Source: Roseateles sp. YR242
GTDB taxonomy: Bacteria > Pseudomonadota > Gammaproteobacteria > Burkholderiales > Burkholderiaceae_C
Reading direction: 5' to 3'
Length of the DNA: 64,000 bases
Assembly: GCF_900109745.1 (NCBI RefSeq)
Contig: NZ_FOAV01000001.1
Location: forward strand, 794,647-858,646
Shown here: positions 1 through 9,867 of the stretch, one piece after another
Layout of the letters: every line of letters begins with the position of its first letter
Numbering within the stretch: the stretch's first letter is position 1
The notes under the pieces: model-generated
The model's database searches: none
What the model was told of the DNA's origin: nothing
Seen by the model: only the letters and a program-made list of their open reading frames with translations
Position numbers and translations under genes: made by a program

Positions 1-714
1 TACGACGCCTTCAAACACCACCAGGCGCCCGGCGTTCCGCTGGATGTCTGTGGGTGCTGCGTCAGTCAAGACATTGAGCGAGACCTTCGGACGCTGCCTT
101 TGAAGCAGATCCCTGCAGCCCATCTTTATGCGTACAACTGCTCCGCCAAGAGGCCCGAGCAACCCGTGGGTGAAGTGGCGTACTTCCTGCCCCGCATGTT
201 CGAACTCATGGCGAGCGAAGAGGGGCTGATCCATCACTCCACAGAACTCAACCTGGACCGTTTGGGGCGTTGCCCAAAGGAGAGCTGGAACCAAGGAGAG
301 TGGGCCGCAATCACTGATTTCTCCCGGAGTTTCTTCCATCGTGTCATCACTGACCGGGACCCAGGTGAGCAACCACTGAGTGTGCTGTTGATGTTCCACA
401 TCGCCGGCGTAGACATCGCGCCCTTGCTCGACCAATGGCTCACCACCTCCACGCCTGTCGCCACCGCCAACTTTGTTATCGACACTTACTCGAACTTCTG
501 GGAAGGTGGTGACTACGCCAACCCATTCGCGGCCGATCACCCCGAGTTCCGCCAGCTGATCCGGGAGTGGATATTTCATCCCGAGACACGCGCCCGCTTC
601 CTCGATAAGCTGCGAGCTACCGACTTCCTCGCCATGAGTCGCGATGCGAGCTGGGGAAGCAGCATGCCGTTTCCGCTGATGGTCGAGGCGGCACTTGAGA
701 ACTTGGCAAGCTAG
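1..714 (+). CDS. Uncharacterised protein, 5' end outside window
   Basis: The reading frame is open from the first base, so the gene starts upstream of the window; the TTG at 100 is not a convincing start because the translation before it (YDAFKHHQAPGVPLDVCGCC) looks genuine. A CGCC cysteine cluster lies near the visible N-terminus, followed by a stretch of the form VAYFLPRMFEL and a C-terminal acidic/aromatic region. The arrangement resembles a widespread family of uncharacterised bacterial proteins with a short N-terminal Cys motif and an alpha-helical body. No signal peptide or membrane segment is visible. It ends 19 bp before a broken DUF1810 gene. Function unknown; metal binding by the Cys cluster is only a guess. 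Confidence 0.7.
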   Translation, partial: YDAFKHHQAPGVPLDVCGCCVSQDIERDLRTLPLKQIPAAHLYAYNCSAKRPEQPVGEVAYFLPRMFELMASEEGLIHHSTELNLDRLGRCPKESWNQGEWAAITDFSRSFFHRVITDRDPGEQPLSVLLMFHIAGVDIAPLLDQWLTTSTPVATANFVIDTYSNFWEGGDYANPFAADHPEFRQLIREWIFHPETRARFLDKLRATDFLAMSRDASWGSSMPFPLMVEAALENLAS

Positions 715-733
715 GAATCTCGTCACCCGCACC

Positions 734-1155
734 ATGCCCCACGACCTCGCCCGCTTCGTCACCGCCCAGGCGCCTCAAGTTGTCACCGTCCTGGAAGAAC
801 TCCGCCTGGGCCACAAGCGCAGCCACTGGATGTGGTATTTCTTCCCCCAGCTCAAGAGCCTGGGCCGCAGCAGCACCGCGCAGTTCTATGGCATCACCTC
901 GTTGGACGAGGCCGTGGCCTACCTGCAGCATGAAGTACTGGGCCCGCGGCTGCGCGAATGCGTGAGCCTCATGACAGCCATCGCAACAAAACCGCCGAAA
1001 GCATTCTCGGGGTGGTGGACGCCATGAAGTTCAAGTCATCCATGACGCTCTTCGCCAGGGCCTCGGGCGGCGATGCGCTGTTCCTGGAGGCGTTGGACAG
1101 GTTCTACGGCGGCGAGCAGGACGATCAGACGCTGAGTCTGCTGCAAGAGCGCTGA
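734..1155 (+). pseudogene. DUF1810 family protein, frameshifted
   Basis: Translation from ATG 734 (MPHDLARFVTAQ...) reads as the N-terminal two thirds of a DUF1810 protein, including the HWMWYFFPQL block. After the residues CVSLMTAI the frame runs out at 1027. The conserved rest (RNKTAESILGVVDAMKFKSS, then ...MTLFARASGG and a FYGGEQDDQTLSLL tail) continues in another frame to the stop at 1155. Inserting one C after position 982 (ATC-CGC-AAC) restores a continuous protein of about 140 residues, the usual family length. Either a real inactivating 1-bp deletion or an assembly error. DUF1810 proteins resemble calpastatin-annotated small cytosolic proteins of unknown role. Confidence 0.8.
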
Positions 1156-1220
1156 GCCCCCGCTGCCCCCCTCGAAGCCCGATGTTGGGCAGCAACCGAG
1201 CGCTCACGGTCCCGTCGCGT

Positions 1221-2903
1221 CTACGGCAACTGCACCGCGCCATTCGCGGTACGTCGCTCTGACGCGGCATACACATTCACCGTCCAATCCCGCACCTTCA
1301 CCGACCGCAGCGGGGGCTCCGCCATCACCATCCCGCTGTTCTCAAACCCCCGCTCCGAATCCTCCTGGTCCGGCTCGCTCACCAGCACAACAGGTCGCAA
1401 GGCCTGGATACGCGGGCCGTCGTTGAAATAGTCTTTCCACACCGGTTTCGTGATCGCCCCGGAGCCCCAGAACAGCGTCGCCGCCCACGGCCCCATCACC
1501 AATTGGTTCTCCCAACGCCCTTCGGCGGCCAACGCTGCCTGCGTGTCGCGGATGACGTAGGCGCGGCGCTGATGGGCATTGGCATAGTCGCGCGCGTCCA
1601 GCACCAGGGTCAGCCCCAGCACACCGGCCAAGGAGACGCTGGCCCAGCGGCGCCCTTCCCATCCACCGCGCCCGGCGCCGGCCCCGCGTTCAGGTCCCGG
1701 CACGCGGCTGCGCCTTCCCCACCGCCATGCCGCATACATCCCCGCCGCGCCCAGCAACCCGAGCGCCATGATCAACGGCAGAAAATATCGGCTCGGCAGA
1801 TAGCTCAGCGTCACCTTGTGCAGCTCGATCAGCGCCCAGGCTGCGGTCGGAGCCATCAGCCCGACAAAATCCCCCCAGGCCGCTTCTGCCTGGAGCTGCA
1901 CGGCCCGGCGGCCTGCCGCCGCCCTCACGGCACGCCTCAGCGCACGCCACGCCACCACCGCCACCACCAGCCCCACCACCAGCGCCAGCCACACCGCCCA
2001 GATCCGCCGGTCCGTGGCCAGCATGTGGAGGTTGTCCCTCACGCTGGCCACCAGTTGCTCCAGCGAGGACGACCGCCGTGACGTCTGCGCCCCCAGCACA
2101 AACGACATCAGTGCCCGGTTCGGCAGGTACCAGCCCAGCACAAACACCGCCGCAAATCCCACCGCCGCCACGCTGGCGCCCACCACATCCACCAGCGCAC
2201 GCCGCGCCGTCGGCCGGTCCAGGCCCCGGCCCACGCTCACATTCATTCCCCAGGCCAGCACCAGGGCCACAGGCGGAATGGCCGCCGCATACACGAACTG
2301 CACCTTCATCGAATACGCCAGGAAGATCAGCAACGCCGACAGCACCAGCGCCCAGGCACTGCCACCGTTCAGCCGCTGCTGCACGCCCCAGAGCGCTCCG
2401 ATGATGAGCAGCGACGCCGTCATCTCCACCAGCGCCAGATGCCCGTAATGAAAGGGGTAATACGACAGCGCCACCACCGGCAGCCCCACCAGCACCGCAC
2501 GGCACAGGGGCGAGCGGCCGGTCACCAGCACCGCCAGCAGCGCTGAACTCAGCGCCAGCATCGCCGCGCGCATCACCAGCCACGAATCCCCAAACACGGT
2601 GAGCACGCCCCAGGCAAAGAGCGAGAACAGAGGTTCCTTGATCACCCCGTCCGACTCGGCCATGTCCAGCACCCCGGTGCGCATCGCATTGCGGACCTGC
2701 GCCGTATAAAGGCCCTCATCGGTGAACGGCCCTCGGCTGAAGCCGAGACTGGCCTCCGCATCTGACGCCACAAAGGGCAGATGCAGCCCCAACAGCGCCA
2801 GAAAGACGATGACAAACGTCATCAGCCCAGTCAGCCCGATCCCTGCCGTCTTGTGCATGGCCATATCCCGAAGCAAATGCCCCGAGACCGGCCGCCCTCT
2901 CAT
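1221..2903 (-). CDS. GT-C/PMT-like membrane glycosyltransferase
   Basis: About 560 residues with many hydrophobic segments. After the first membrane helix (about residues 22-44) comes a periplasmic loop with the acidic pair FTDEGLYTA (D62, E63). That position matches the catalytic DE-type motif in the first loop of GT-C enzymes such as ArnT and PMT/GT39 proteins, which move sugars from polyprenyl-phosphate donors. The C-terminal part (after the last helices, about residue 430 onward) is soluble and probably periplasmic. Starts at M1, M14 or M16 are possible; none has a strong ribosome site. It lies 24 bp downstream of a secreted lectin/dehydrogenase gene on the same strand and may be co-transcribed with it. 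Acceptor and donor cannot be told. Confidence 0.7.
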   Translation of the reverse strand: MRGRPVSGHLLRDMAMHKTAGIGLTGLMTFVIVFLALLGLHLPFVASDAEASLGFSRGPFTDEGLYTAQVRNAMRTGVLDMAESDGVIKEPLFSLFAWGVLTVFGDSWLVMRAAMLALSSALLAVLVTGRSPLCRAVLVGLPVVALSYYPFHYGHLALVEMTASLLIIGALWGVQQRLNGGSAWALVLSALLIFLAYSMKVQFVYAAAIPPVALVLAWGMNVSVGRGLDRPTARRALVDVVGASVAAVGFAAVFVLGWYLPNRALMSFVLGAQTSRRSSSLEQLVASVRDNLHMLATDRRIWAVWLALVVGLVVAVVAWRALRRAVRAAAGRRAVQLQAEAAWGDFVGLMAPTAAWALIELHKVTLSYLPSRYFLPLIMALGLLGAAGMYAAWRWGRRSRVPGPERGAGAGRGGWEGRRWASVSLAGVLGLTLVLDARDYANAHQRRAYVIRDTQAALAAEGRWENQLVMGPWAATLFWGSGAITKPVWKDYFNDGPRIQALRPVVLVSEPDQEDSERGFENSGMVMAEPPLRSVKVRDWTVNVYAASERRTANGAVQLP

Positions 2904-2927
2904 CGGAGGGCTTGGGGTCGTGGTCGG

Positions 2928-4997
2928 TCAGGGGCCTAGGTTGACTTTGATGATCTTGTTGTCGCTGTTGTTCGCAATGTTGTCTTTGTCGCCGCCGTTG
3001 GTGGTGGAGATCCACAAGTTGCCGTCAATCGCCGGCTCCACCGTGCGGATCCGCCCATAGGTGCCACGGAACAGCTCCTGCACATTGAGCAGGCTGTCGC
3101 CGCTGATGGCGTGCCGGTAGAGGCGCTCGCCACGCTGGCAGGCCACATACAGCGCCTGCCGCACGATGGCGATGCCGCTGCATGAGCCGTCCGCCACCGG
3201 ATAGGTGTACTTGGGCGCGATGAACCCCGACGTGCCGCAGCCCGTGCCGCTGCGGGAGAGCGTGCCCTCGCAGATCGGCCAACCGTAGTTGCCGCCCTTC
3301 TGGATGAGGTTGGTCTCGTCCATGGTGCTGTCGCCAAACTCCTGCTCCCACAGCCGGCCCTGCGCGTCAAACGCCAGCCCCTGCGGATTGCGGTGGCCAT
3401 AGCTCCACACCAGGTTGCCGAAAGGATTGTCCGAAGGCACGGTGCCATCGACATTCATCCGCAGCACCTTGCCGTTGAGGTGGCTGGTGTTCTGCGCGAA
3501 GTCTCCGTTCTGCGCGTCACCGGTGGCCACATACAGCTTGCCGTCCGGCCCATAACGCAGCCGCCCGCCGTTGTGATACTTGTTGCGCAGCACCCCGCTG
3601 AGCAGCACCTGCAGGCTGGACATGTCCAGGGCGCCGTTCACATACCTCACCCGCACGATGCGGTTGTCCGTGGCGGTGGTGTACATGATGTAGAGCCAGG
3701 AGTCGCCCGTGGGGAAGTTGGGGCTGGCCGCCAGGCCCATCACACCGCCCTCTCCATCGGTGCCCGCAGCATTGCTCAGCACTCCCACCACCGTCTTCAC
3801 GCCGGTGCTCGGGTTGAGCCTCACCACATCGCGCACGTCCCGGCGCGAATACAGCAACTGGCCATCCGGCAGCGCCAGCATGCCCCAGGGCAGGTCCGTC
3901 TCCGTCGCCACTTGCGCCACCGAGCAGACCGCCGTGCTGCAACTGCCACCCGTGGTGACCAACGCATCCGCCGTGCGGGCAGAGCTGTTGTTCTGCGCGT
4001 CCCGCGCGCTCACGGCATAGCGGTAGCCGGTGTTGGGCGTCAACGCGCTGTCGGTATAGGTCAGGCCGGCCGTGGCACCCACCTTCACGTCATTGCGATA
4101 GATGTCGTAGCCGGCCACCGCCACGTTGTCCGTGGAGGCGTTCCACTTGAGCGCCACCGAGGTACCGGTGGCGGCGGCCGTCAGCCCACTCGGCACCGTC
4201 GGTGGCTGGGTGTCCACGCTGCATTGGGGCACGGTCACCGACAAGGTGGCACTGGCCTGGGACACGTTGCCCGCCGCGTCCCGCGCATTGACATACAGGC
4301 CCCACCGCGCACCCGGCGTCAGTGTCAGTGTGGTGGCCAGCGTGCTGCCGGTCACCGTCGTCATCTGCTGGCCATCGTGATACACGTCGTAGAAGGCCAC
4401 GCCGATGTTGTCCGTGGAGGGCGCCCAGGACAGCGTGGCCGACCGGCACTGCAGGTTGGAGAGCGACAGGTTGCTGGGCGGCGTGGGCGGCGTGGTGTCG
4501 ATCTGCACGCCATCATTGCGTATCCACACCTGGTTGCTGGTGGCCCGGCAGGTGTAGAGGATGACCGCGGTTTTGGCGGCGGTGAGCCCCTTGTAAACAT
4601 CCAGGCACAAGCCGGACTGCCGGCCGGTGATGGTGCCGTTGTTGTTATAGGTCCACTTCTGGTTGGGCTGCCCGTTACAGAAGTAGGCCACGACGGTGGT
4701 GCCCAGCGCCGTGCCCTGCTGATAGGCATCCAGACAGCGGGTGCCGTTCATCACCCGGATCTCACCATCGGCAGTGAACTCGAACGACTGGTTGGTACCG
4801 CCGTGGCAGTCGTAGATGATCATCGGCGCGCCCAGCGCCGCAGAGGCCCCGCCCTGCACGTCCAGGCAGCGGCTGCTGCCCTGCCCCACCAGCGTGGTGG
4901 CCGCCTGGGCCTGGCCGGGCATCAAGGCCAGCAGCAGCATCAGGGCCGCAGCCACCATCACGGTCAGCATCCGGATCCGTTCGTTACGGGCGTGCAT
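2928..4997 (-). CDS. Secreted ricin-B lectin / FN3 / glucose-sorbosone dehydrogenase-like protein
   Basis: Start chosen at ATG 4997 because an AGGAG site stands a few bases upstream and a classical signal peptide follows (MHARNERIRMLTVMVAA..., cleavage after AQA); the frame stays open further upstream without a signal. The mature protein has a ricin-B trefoil (about residues 34-172) with three QxW-type repeats (NQSFEF, NQKWTY, NQVWIR), two fibronectin type III modules (about 180-352), then a beta-propeller of the soluble aldose/sorbosone dehydrogenase (GSDH) family (about 365-689; HNGGRLRYGPDGKLY, WSYGHRNPQGLAFD, NYGWPICEG). Exported; the lectin part likely binds polysaccharide. Some GSDH-family members use PQQ or have lost oxidase activity, so enzymatic function is inferred only. 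Total 689 residues. Confidence 0.85.
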   Translation of the reverse strand: MHARNERIRMLTVMVAAALMLLLALMPGQAQAATTLVGQGSSRCLDVQGGASAALGAPMIIYDCHGGTNQSFEFTADGEIRVMNGTRCLDAYQQGTALGTTVVAYFCNGQPNQKWTYNNNGTITGRQSGLCLDVYKGLTAAKTAVILYTCRATSNQVWIRNDGVQIDTTPPTPPSNLSLSNLQCRSATLSWAPSTDNIGVAFYDVYHDGQQMTTVTGSTLATTLTLTPGARWGLYVNARDAAGNVSQASATLSVTVPQCSVDTQPPTVPSGLTAAATGTSVALKWNASTDNVAVAGYDIYRNDVKVGATAGLTYTDSALTPNTGYRYAVSARDAQNNSSARTADALVTTGGSCSTAVCSVAQVATETDLPWGMLALPDGQLLYSRRDVRDVVRLNPSTGVKTVVGVLSNAAGTDGEGGVMGLAASPNFPTGDSWLYIMYTTATDNRIVRVRYVNGALDMSSLQVLLSGVLRNKYHNGGRLRYGPDGKLYVATGDAQNGDFAQNTSHLNGKVLRMNVDGTVPSDNPFGNLVWSYGHRNPQGLAFDAQGRLWEQEFGDSTMDETNLIQKGGNYGWPICEGTLSRSGTGCGTSGFIAPKYTYPVADGSCSGIAIVRQALYVACQRGERLYRHAISGDSLLNVQELFRGTYGRIRTVEPAIDGNLWISTTNGGDKDNIANNSDNKIIKVNLGP

Positions 4998-5312
4998 CGC
5001 TGTATCTCCTGCGTCAGCGTCGCGGTCGTCGGAGGCGGCCGTGTTGTGTACTGGCAATGTAGCGCGCTGGCTTGTTGGGCGCGGCCGTTGAGGCATGAAG
5101 AGGGGGCGGTTCAATGTGCGGTGGGCCGCTTTGGCCGATGCCTGCGGGCGCCATGGCCGCAGTCAGGTCGAGCTTTGTCTTCGCAGCCGGTGTTGGCCGA
5201 CAAGCGCTGTCGTCAAGCCCAGGCTCCGCATGTGCTTGCGCATTTCCCTTCTTTGAATCCCGGCGGCCTGCCCGGCAACCTCGGTGGCTGACAGCAACAA
5301 GAAGACTTCACC
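4998..5312. other. Divergent intergenic region
   Basis: About 315 bp between the lectin/dehydrogenase gene (minus) and the TonB receptor (plus). It should carry both promoters. I see no clear -35/-10 pair, hairpin or repeat; open frames here are antisense extensions with no ribosome sites. Confidence 0.5.
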
Positions 5313-7781
5313 TTGAACGCGCCAAACCCCCATTCCCTCCACGCCAACACCCGCCGGCCCCTGCGCACCCCACGCAAGCGGGCAGCCACACCGGCCATCC
5401 ACCCACTGGCCTTGGCCGCCTGGCTCGCCCTGGTCGTCATGCCCGCCGTGAGCGCCGCCCAGAGCGAGGCCGCGCCGCAGGCACAGGCCGGCACTGGCAC
5501 CAGAGCCACTTCCACTTCCGCCACCGAACTCGGTCAGGTCGTCGTCACCGGCACGCGCCGCACCAACCGCACCCTGGCCGAATCTGAATCACCCGTGGAC
5601 GTGCTCAGCAGCCGGGACCTGCAACGCACGGGCGCGGCCGACCTGGCCAGCGCCCTGGGCCAGTTGCTGCCGTCGCTGAACTTCCCGCGCCCGTCCCTGA
5701 CAGATGCCTCCGACGCCGTGCGCCCGGCGCAGCTGCGTGGCCTCTCGCCGGACCAGACCCTGGTGCTGGTGGACGGCAAGCGCCGCCACACCTCCGCCGT
5801 GGTCAACATCAACGGCACGCAGGGCCGCGGCTCCGCACCGGTGGACCTGAATGCCATTGCGCTCGCGGCCATCGACCACATCGAGGTGCTGCGTGATGGT
5901 GCCGCGGCGCAATACGGCTCCGACGCCATTGCCGGCGTCATCAACATCGTGCTGCGCAAGGGCGCGGCCGGCGGCCACCTCAACTTTGAGGGCGGGCAGA
6001 CCGACCGGGGCGACGGCACCCGCGGCGCCGCCTCCACCAGCCTCGGGCTGTTGCTGGGCGGCGACGGCTGGGCCCGCCTGGCTCTGGAAACCCGCCATCA
6101 ACAGCGCACCAACCGTGCGGGCGTGGACACGCGGGACGCGGCCACCGAGCCTCGCAAGGGCCTGGTCAACAACCGCCTGGGGGATCCGGACAGCACCCAG
6201 CAGTCCGCCGTCGTGAATGCCGAACTGGGCCTCGCCGACAGCACCCGCCTCTACGCCAACGCGATCCTCAGCCATCGCGACACCACCAGCGCCGCGTTCT
6301 GGCGCACCCAGGCCACGGCCACCGCCAACAACGTGGCCACGTTGTACCCGCAAGGTTTCCTGCCACTGGAGCAAAGCACCACCACCGACCTCAGCGGCGT
6401 GCTGGGCGTGCGCGGGCGCTGGGCGGACTGGGCCTGGGATGTGAGCCTGGACCACGGCCGCAACCGTTTCGACATCGACGTGGCCAACACCGCCAACTAT
6501 TCGCTGGGTGCCAACAGCCCCACGCAGTTCGACGCCGGCCGGCTGACCAACCAGCAGACGGTGCTCAACGCCGACGTCTCCCGCGAGATCGATGCCGGCT
6601 TGTTCGCGCCCGTGACACTCTCCCTGGGCACCGAATTCCGCCGCGAGCGTTACGGCATCGAAGCCGGTGAAGCCGCGTCCTATCAGAACGGTGGCGCTTC
6701 CGGCTTCCCGGGTTTCCAACCCACCAACGCGGGCAGCCACAGCCGCCACAACGCTGCCGTGTATGCCGGTCTGGAAGCTCAGCTCTCCCGGAACTTCAGT
6801 GCCTCGGCAGCGCTGCGCGGCGAGCACTACAGCGACTTCGGCGGCGCCACATCGGCCAAGCTGTCGGCCCGTTATGTCGTGGTTCCAGCGGTGGCCGTGC
6901 GCGGCACGGTGGCGACCGGCTTCCGTGCGCCCTCCCTGGCGCAGCAGTACTTCGCCACCACCTCCACCAACCTGATCAACGGCGAGCTGGTGGATGCCGG
7001 CACCTTCCCGGTGAACGCCGCTGCCGCCGTGGCGCTGGGCGCCTCACCGCTGAAGCCCGAGAAGTCCCGCCACATCAGTCTGGGCCTGCTGCTGCAGCCC
7101 ACGTCCAACTGGCAGACCACCATCGACGCCTACCAGATCGACATCAACGACCGCGTGCTGCTCTCCGCCAATCTCAGCCTGCCCACGGCGCTGCGCCAGC
7201 AGTTGGCGGCGCAAGGCGTGCTGGTGAGCGCGGGCCGGTATTTCACGAACGCGCTGGACACACGCACGCGCGGGGTGGATCTCGTCAGCACCGTGCAGCA
7301 GGACTGGGGCGCTTGGGGCCGGGGCGATTACTCGGTGGCCGTCAGCCATATCGAGAACTCGGTCCGCCATGTGGCCGACAACCCCGCCCTGCTCTCCGCC
7401 TACAACCTGCAGTTGATCGACCGGGTGAGCATTGCGCGCGCCACGGTGGGTTCCCCCAAGGACAAGCTGGTGCTCAGCGGGGAACACCATTGGGGCCCGT
7501 GGAATGGCCGGCTGGCCCTGAGCCGCTACGGCAGCTTCGTGGTGCGCCAGACCACGGCCGCCAATGACCAGACGTTTGGCGCTGCCTGGCTGGCCGACGT
7601 GTCGGTGGGTTGGGACTCGGGGCACTGGAACGCCCAGATCGGCGTGGACAACCTGACCAACCGGTATCCGGACCGGGTCATTGCCGCCAATGCCGTCGGC
7701 GGCATCCTGACCTACAGCCAGTTCTCACCCTTCGGCTTCAACGGCCGCCAATACGTGGCGAAGGCGGGTTATCGCTGGTGA
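5313..7781 (+). CDS. TonB-dependent outer-membrane receptor
   Basis: 822 residues starting at TTG. An in-frame stop at 5289 lies just upstream and no ATG precedes the export signal, so TTG is the only sensible start. A long N-terminal arm leads into a hydrophobic signal (about residues 30-48, cleavage near VSAAQS). The plug domain runs from the TonB-box-like region (ELGQVVVTGTR) through LRGLSPDQTLVLVDGKRRH and IEVLRDGAAAQYGSDAIAGV. The rest is a 22-strand-type barrel ending in an aromatic residue (KAGYRW), as expected for BAM-inserted proteins. Substrate unknown; neither a siderophore synthesis gene nor an ABC importer is adjacent. The closest neighbours are a secreted lectin/dehydrogenase (divergent) and a DUF885 peptidase (convergent). 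Confidence 0.92.
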   Translation: MNAPNPHSLHANTRRPLRTPRKRAATPAIHPLALAAWLALVVMPAVSAAQSEAAPQAQAGTGTRATSTSATELGQVVVTGTRRTNRTLAESESPVDVLSSRDLQRTGAADLASALGQLLPSLNFPRPSLTDASDAVRPAQLRGLSPDQTLVLVDGKRRHTSAVVNINGTQGRGSAPVDLNAIALAAIDHIEVLRDGAAAQYGSDAIAGVINIVLRKGAAGGHLNFEGGQTDRGDGTRGAASTSLGLLLGGDGWARLALETRHQQRTNRAGVDTRDAATEPRKGLVNNRLGDPDSTQQSAVVNAELGLADSTRLYANAILSHRDTTSAAFWRTQATATANNVATLYPQGFLPLEQSTTTDLSGVLGVRGRWADWAWDVSLDHGRNRFDIDVANTANYSLGANSPTQFDAGRLTNQQTVLNADVSREIDAGLFAPVTLSLGTEFRRERYGIEAGEAASYQNGGASGFPGFQPTNAGSHSRHNAAVYAGLEAQLSRNFSASAALRGEHYSDFGGATSAKLSARYVVVPAVAVRGTVATGFRAPSLAQQYFATTSTNLINGELVDAGTFPVNAAAAVALGASPLKPEKSRHISLGLLLQPTSNWQTTIDAYQIDINDRVLLSANLSLPTALRQQLAAQGVLVSAGRYFTNALDTRTRGVDLVSTVQQDWGAWGRGDYSVAVSHIENSVRHVADNPALLSAYNLQLIDRVSIARATVGSPKDKLVLSGEHHWGPWNGRLALSRYGSFVVRQTTAANDQTFGAAWLADVSVGWDSGHWNAQIGVDNLTNRYPDRVIAANAVGGILTYSQFSPFGFNGRQYVAKAGYRW

Positions 7782-7805
7782 CCGGCGGGCACTGACGATG
7801 CCGCG

Positions 7806-9764
7806 TCAGCCGCCCTGCTGGCTGGTACGGATCCAGTTGTCCACCACATCCTCCAGCACCTGCAGCGGCACGTCGCCGGTCAGCAGCACGAGGTTGTGGA
7901 ACTTCTTGATGTCGAAGCGCTCGCCCAGCGCCTCATGCGCCTTCTGGCGCAGCGCTTCGATCTTCAGCCGGCCGATCATGTAGGCACAGGCCTGGCCCGG
8001 CCAGACCACGTAGCGATCCACTTCCGCCTCCGGCACGCCGTAATCGATGGCCTGCTGGCGGGTCCACTTGAGCGCATGCAGGCCTGTGTCCACCACCAGG
8101 CGGCGCGCACGCAGCAGCTCCAGGTTCAACTGGCCCAGGCGGCCCACCGGATCGCCTTCATACCAGCCGTATTCCACGGCCAGTTGCTCGGCATACAACG
8201 CCCAGCCCTCCACAAAAGCCGAACCGGCCGGGAAGGCACCGCTGCGGCGGTAACGCGGCAGTTGCTCGTTCTCCTGCTGGATGGCCAGCTGGAAGTGATG
8301 GCCGGGCACCGTCTCGTGATAGACGGTGGTGCGCATCTCCGCCACTTCAAACGTCGGCCCCGGCAAGGGGGACCAGTAGATGCCGGGCTGCGAACCATCC
8401 GGCGCCGGCATGGAGTAGTGGGCTGCCGCCGTGGCCTCGGTCAGCGGCGGTTCCCGCCGCACCTCCACGCGGGCCTTGGGCTGCAGATCGAAGATCAGCT
8501 TCGCACGCGCCTCGGCGTCCCGCAGGATGGCGGTGTTGCGGTCGTTCAGCACCTGCTGGGGGTTGGGCTCCTTCGGCTGCTGGTCGGCTTGCAACCGGGC
8601 AAACCGCTGGTTCACCGTGCCGTCGGCATAACCCAGTTGGCGCAGCAGGCCGTCCATCTCGCCTTCAATGCGCGCCACCTGCGCCAGGCCAATGGCATGC
8701 ACCTCGGCCGGCGTGTAGTTGGTGGTGGTCATCGCGCGGAGTTGTGCGGCGTAGTAGTTGGCGCCATCCGGCAGCCGCCACACCCCCGCATCATGGGTGG
8801 TCAGCGGCAGTTGCGCACGTACCAGCGCCAGGCCACGGCGCCAGGCAGGCAGCACGCTGCGGGCCACGATCTTCTCGGCACGCGCCCGCGCCTGCTGGCG
8901 AGCGGCAGCGCTCAAGCCATCGATCTCTGCCATCCGTTCGTCCAGTGCGGTCACCAGCACGTTCTGCGCCGGTGAAGGCTGGAGGAACTGCTCGAACTGG
9001 TCCAGCGTCTTCTCGGTGATGAAGCGCGGCATCAGCACGCCCTTGGCCTGCGAGGCACGCGCCCGTGCAATGCTCTGGTCCATCACCGCGCCCAGGCCCG
9101 CCAGGCGTTTGAGGTAGTTCTCCACATCAGCGGGATGGCGCAGCGGTTGGCTCTGCGTCATGAACAGCACATAGCCGATCTGCGCGCCACCCATCTGGTC
9201 AAACATGTAGGCGTGGTCCAGGAATGGCGCATTGGCCACGTCCCGCTCCAGGGACCAGCGGATCACTTCGGCGGACACCCGTTGCACCGGCGTCAACGTT
9301 GAGGGGTCAAACCGGCCCAATTGCGCCAAGGCCAGCTTCTCCTTGCCGATCAACTGCAGTTGCGCGGCCTTGGTCGCGGGCGCCAGTTCCCCGTCCAGAC
9401 GGTCCTGCAGCTTCCCGCTGAAATACTGCACGGCAGTTGCCGTCATGGGATCGGCCCGCATGCGCATGGCCGCCACGCCTTCTGCCCATGCATCGAAATT
9501 CTGCGTGGCGGCTGCGGCCTGGGAGGCCGGTGCCGGCGTCGCTGCAACAGCGGCAGCTGCCGTGGTGTTGGAAGTGGCAAGAGTCAGCGCCAGGCCAGTG
9601 GCGGCAAGGACGGAGGTCACGGACATGGGTAATGTGGACTGCTGAAGGAAAGCGCGCATTGGACCGCGAGCAAGCAGCCGATAAAAGGTGTGCATCCCTA
9701 ATGCAGCCCCCATTCCGGCCTCATTCCAGGTTGATGTCAAAACAGCGGGCGATTGGTGGCGCAT
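7806..9764 (-). CDS. DUF885 family predicted zinc peptidase, exported
   Basis: The core is a DUF885 protein: the HExxxGHH-type motif YHETVPGHHFQ and the downstream EGWALYAEQ block are the expected zinc-ligand and catalytic elements. Up to 652 residues are open, but starts at M18 (9713), M24 (9695) or M36 (9659) are also possible; a purine-rich stretch GGAATGAGG precedes M18. The segment from about residue 44 to 70 is hydrophobic and then Ala-rich, consistent with a signal peptide starting at M24 or M36. Family members are mostly exported proteins of unproven peptidase activity. It converges on the TonB receptor with a 24-bp gap. Confidence 0.85.
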   Translation of the reverse strand: MRHQSPAVLTSTWNEAGMGAALGMHTFYRLLARGPMRAFLQQSTLPMSVTSVLAATGLALTLATSNTTAAAAVAATPAPASQAAAATQNFDAWAEGVAAMRMRADPMTATAVQYFSGKLQDRLDGELAPATKAAQLQLIGKEKLALAQLGRFDPSTLTPVQRVSAEVIRWSLERDVANAPFLDHAYMFDQMGGAQIGYVLFMTQSQPLRHPADVENYLKRLAGLGAVMDQSIARARASQAKGVLMPRFITEKTLDQFEQFLQPSPAQNVLVTALDERMAEIDGLSAAARQQARARAEKIVARSVLPAWRRGLALVRAQLPLTTHDAGVWRLPDGANYYAAQLRAMTTTNYTPAEVHAIGLAQVARIEGEMDGLLRQLGYADGTVNQRFARLQADQQPKEPNPQQVLNDRNTAILRDAEARAKLIFDLQPKARVEVRREPPLTEATAAAHYSMPAPDGSQPGIYWSPLPGPTFEVAEMRTTVYHETVPGHHFQLAIQQENEQLPRYRRSGAFPAGSAFVEGWALYAEQLAVEYGWYEGDPVGRLGQLNLELLRARRLVVDTGLHALKWTRQQAIDYGVPEAEVDRYVVWPGQACAYMIGRLKIEALRQKAHEALGERFDIKKFHNLVLLTGDVPLQVLEDVVDNWIRTSQQGG

Positions 9765-9867
9765 TCATCGCCGGAATGTGTCGCGACACCAGCGGTGAGC
9801 ATGACCTTCGGCATAGCCGCCGCAGAGGCAAGGATGACGCCCACGCCCTGACTCACAATGCGGGGCC

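Noticed and set aside
3393..5291. Long plus-strand open frame of 632 codons
   Set aside because: Entirely antisense to the lectin/dehydrogenase gene. The translation is Gly/His/Arg-rich with no family features, as expected for a shadow frame in GC-rich DNA.
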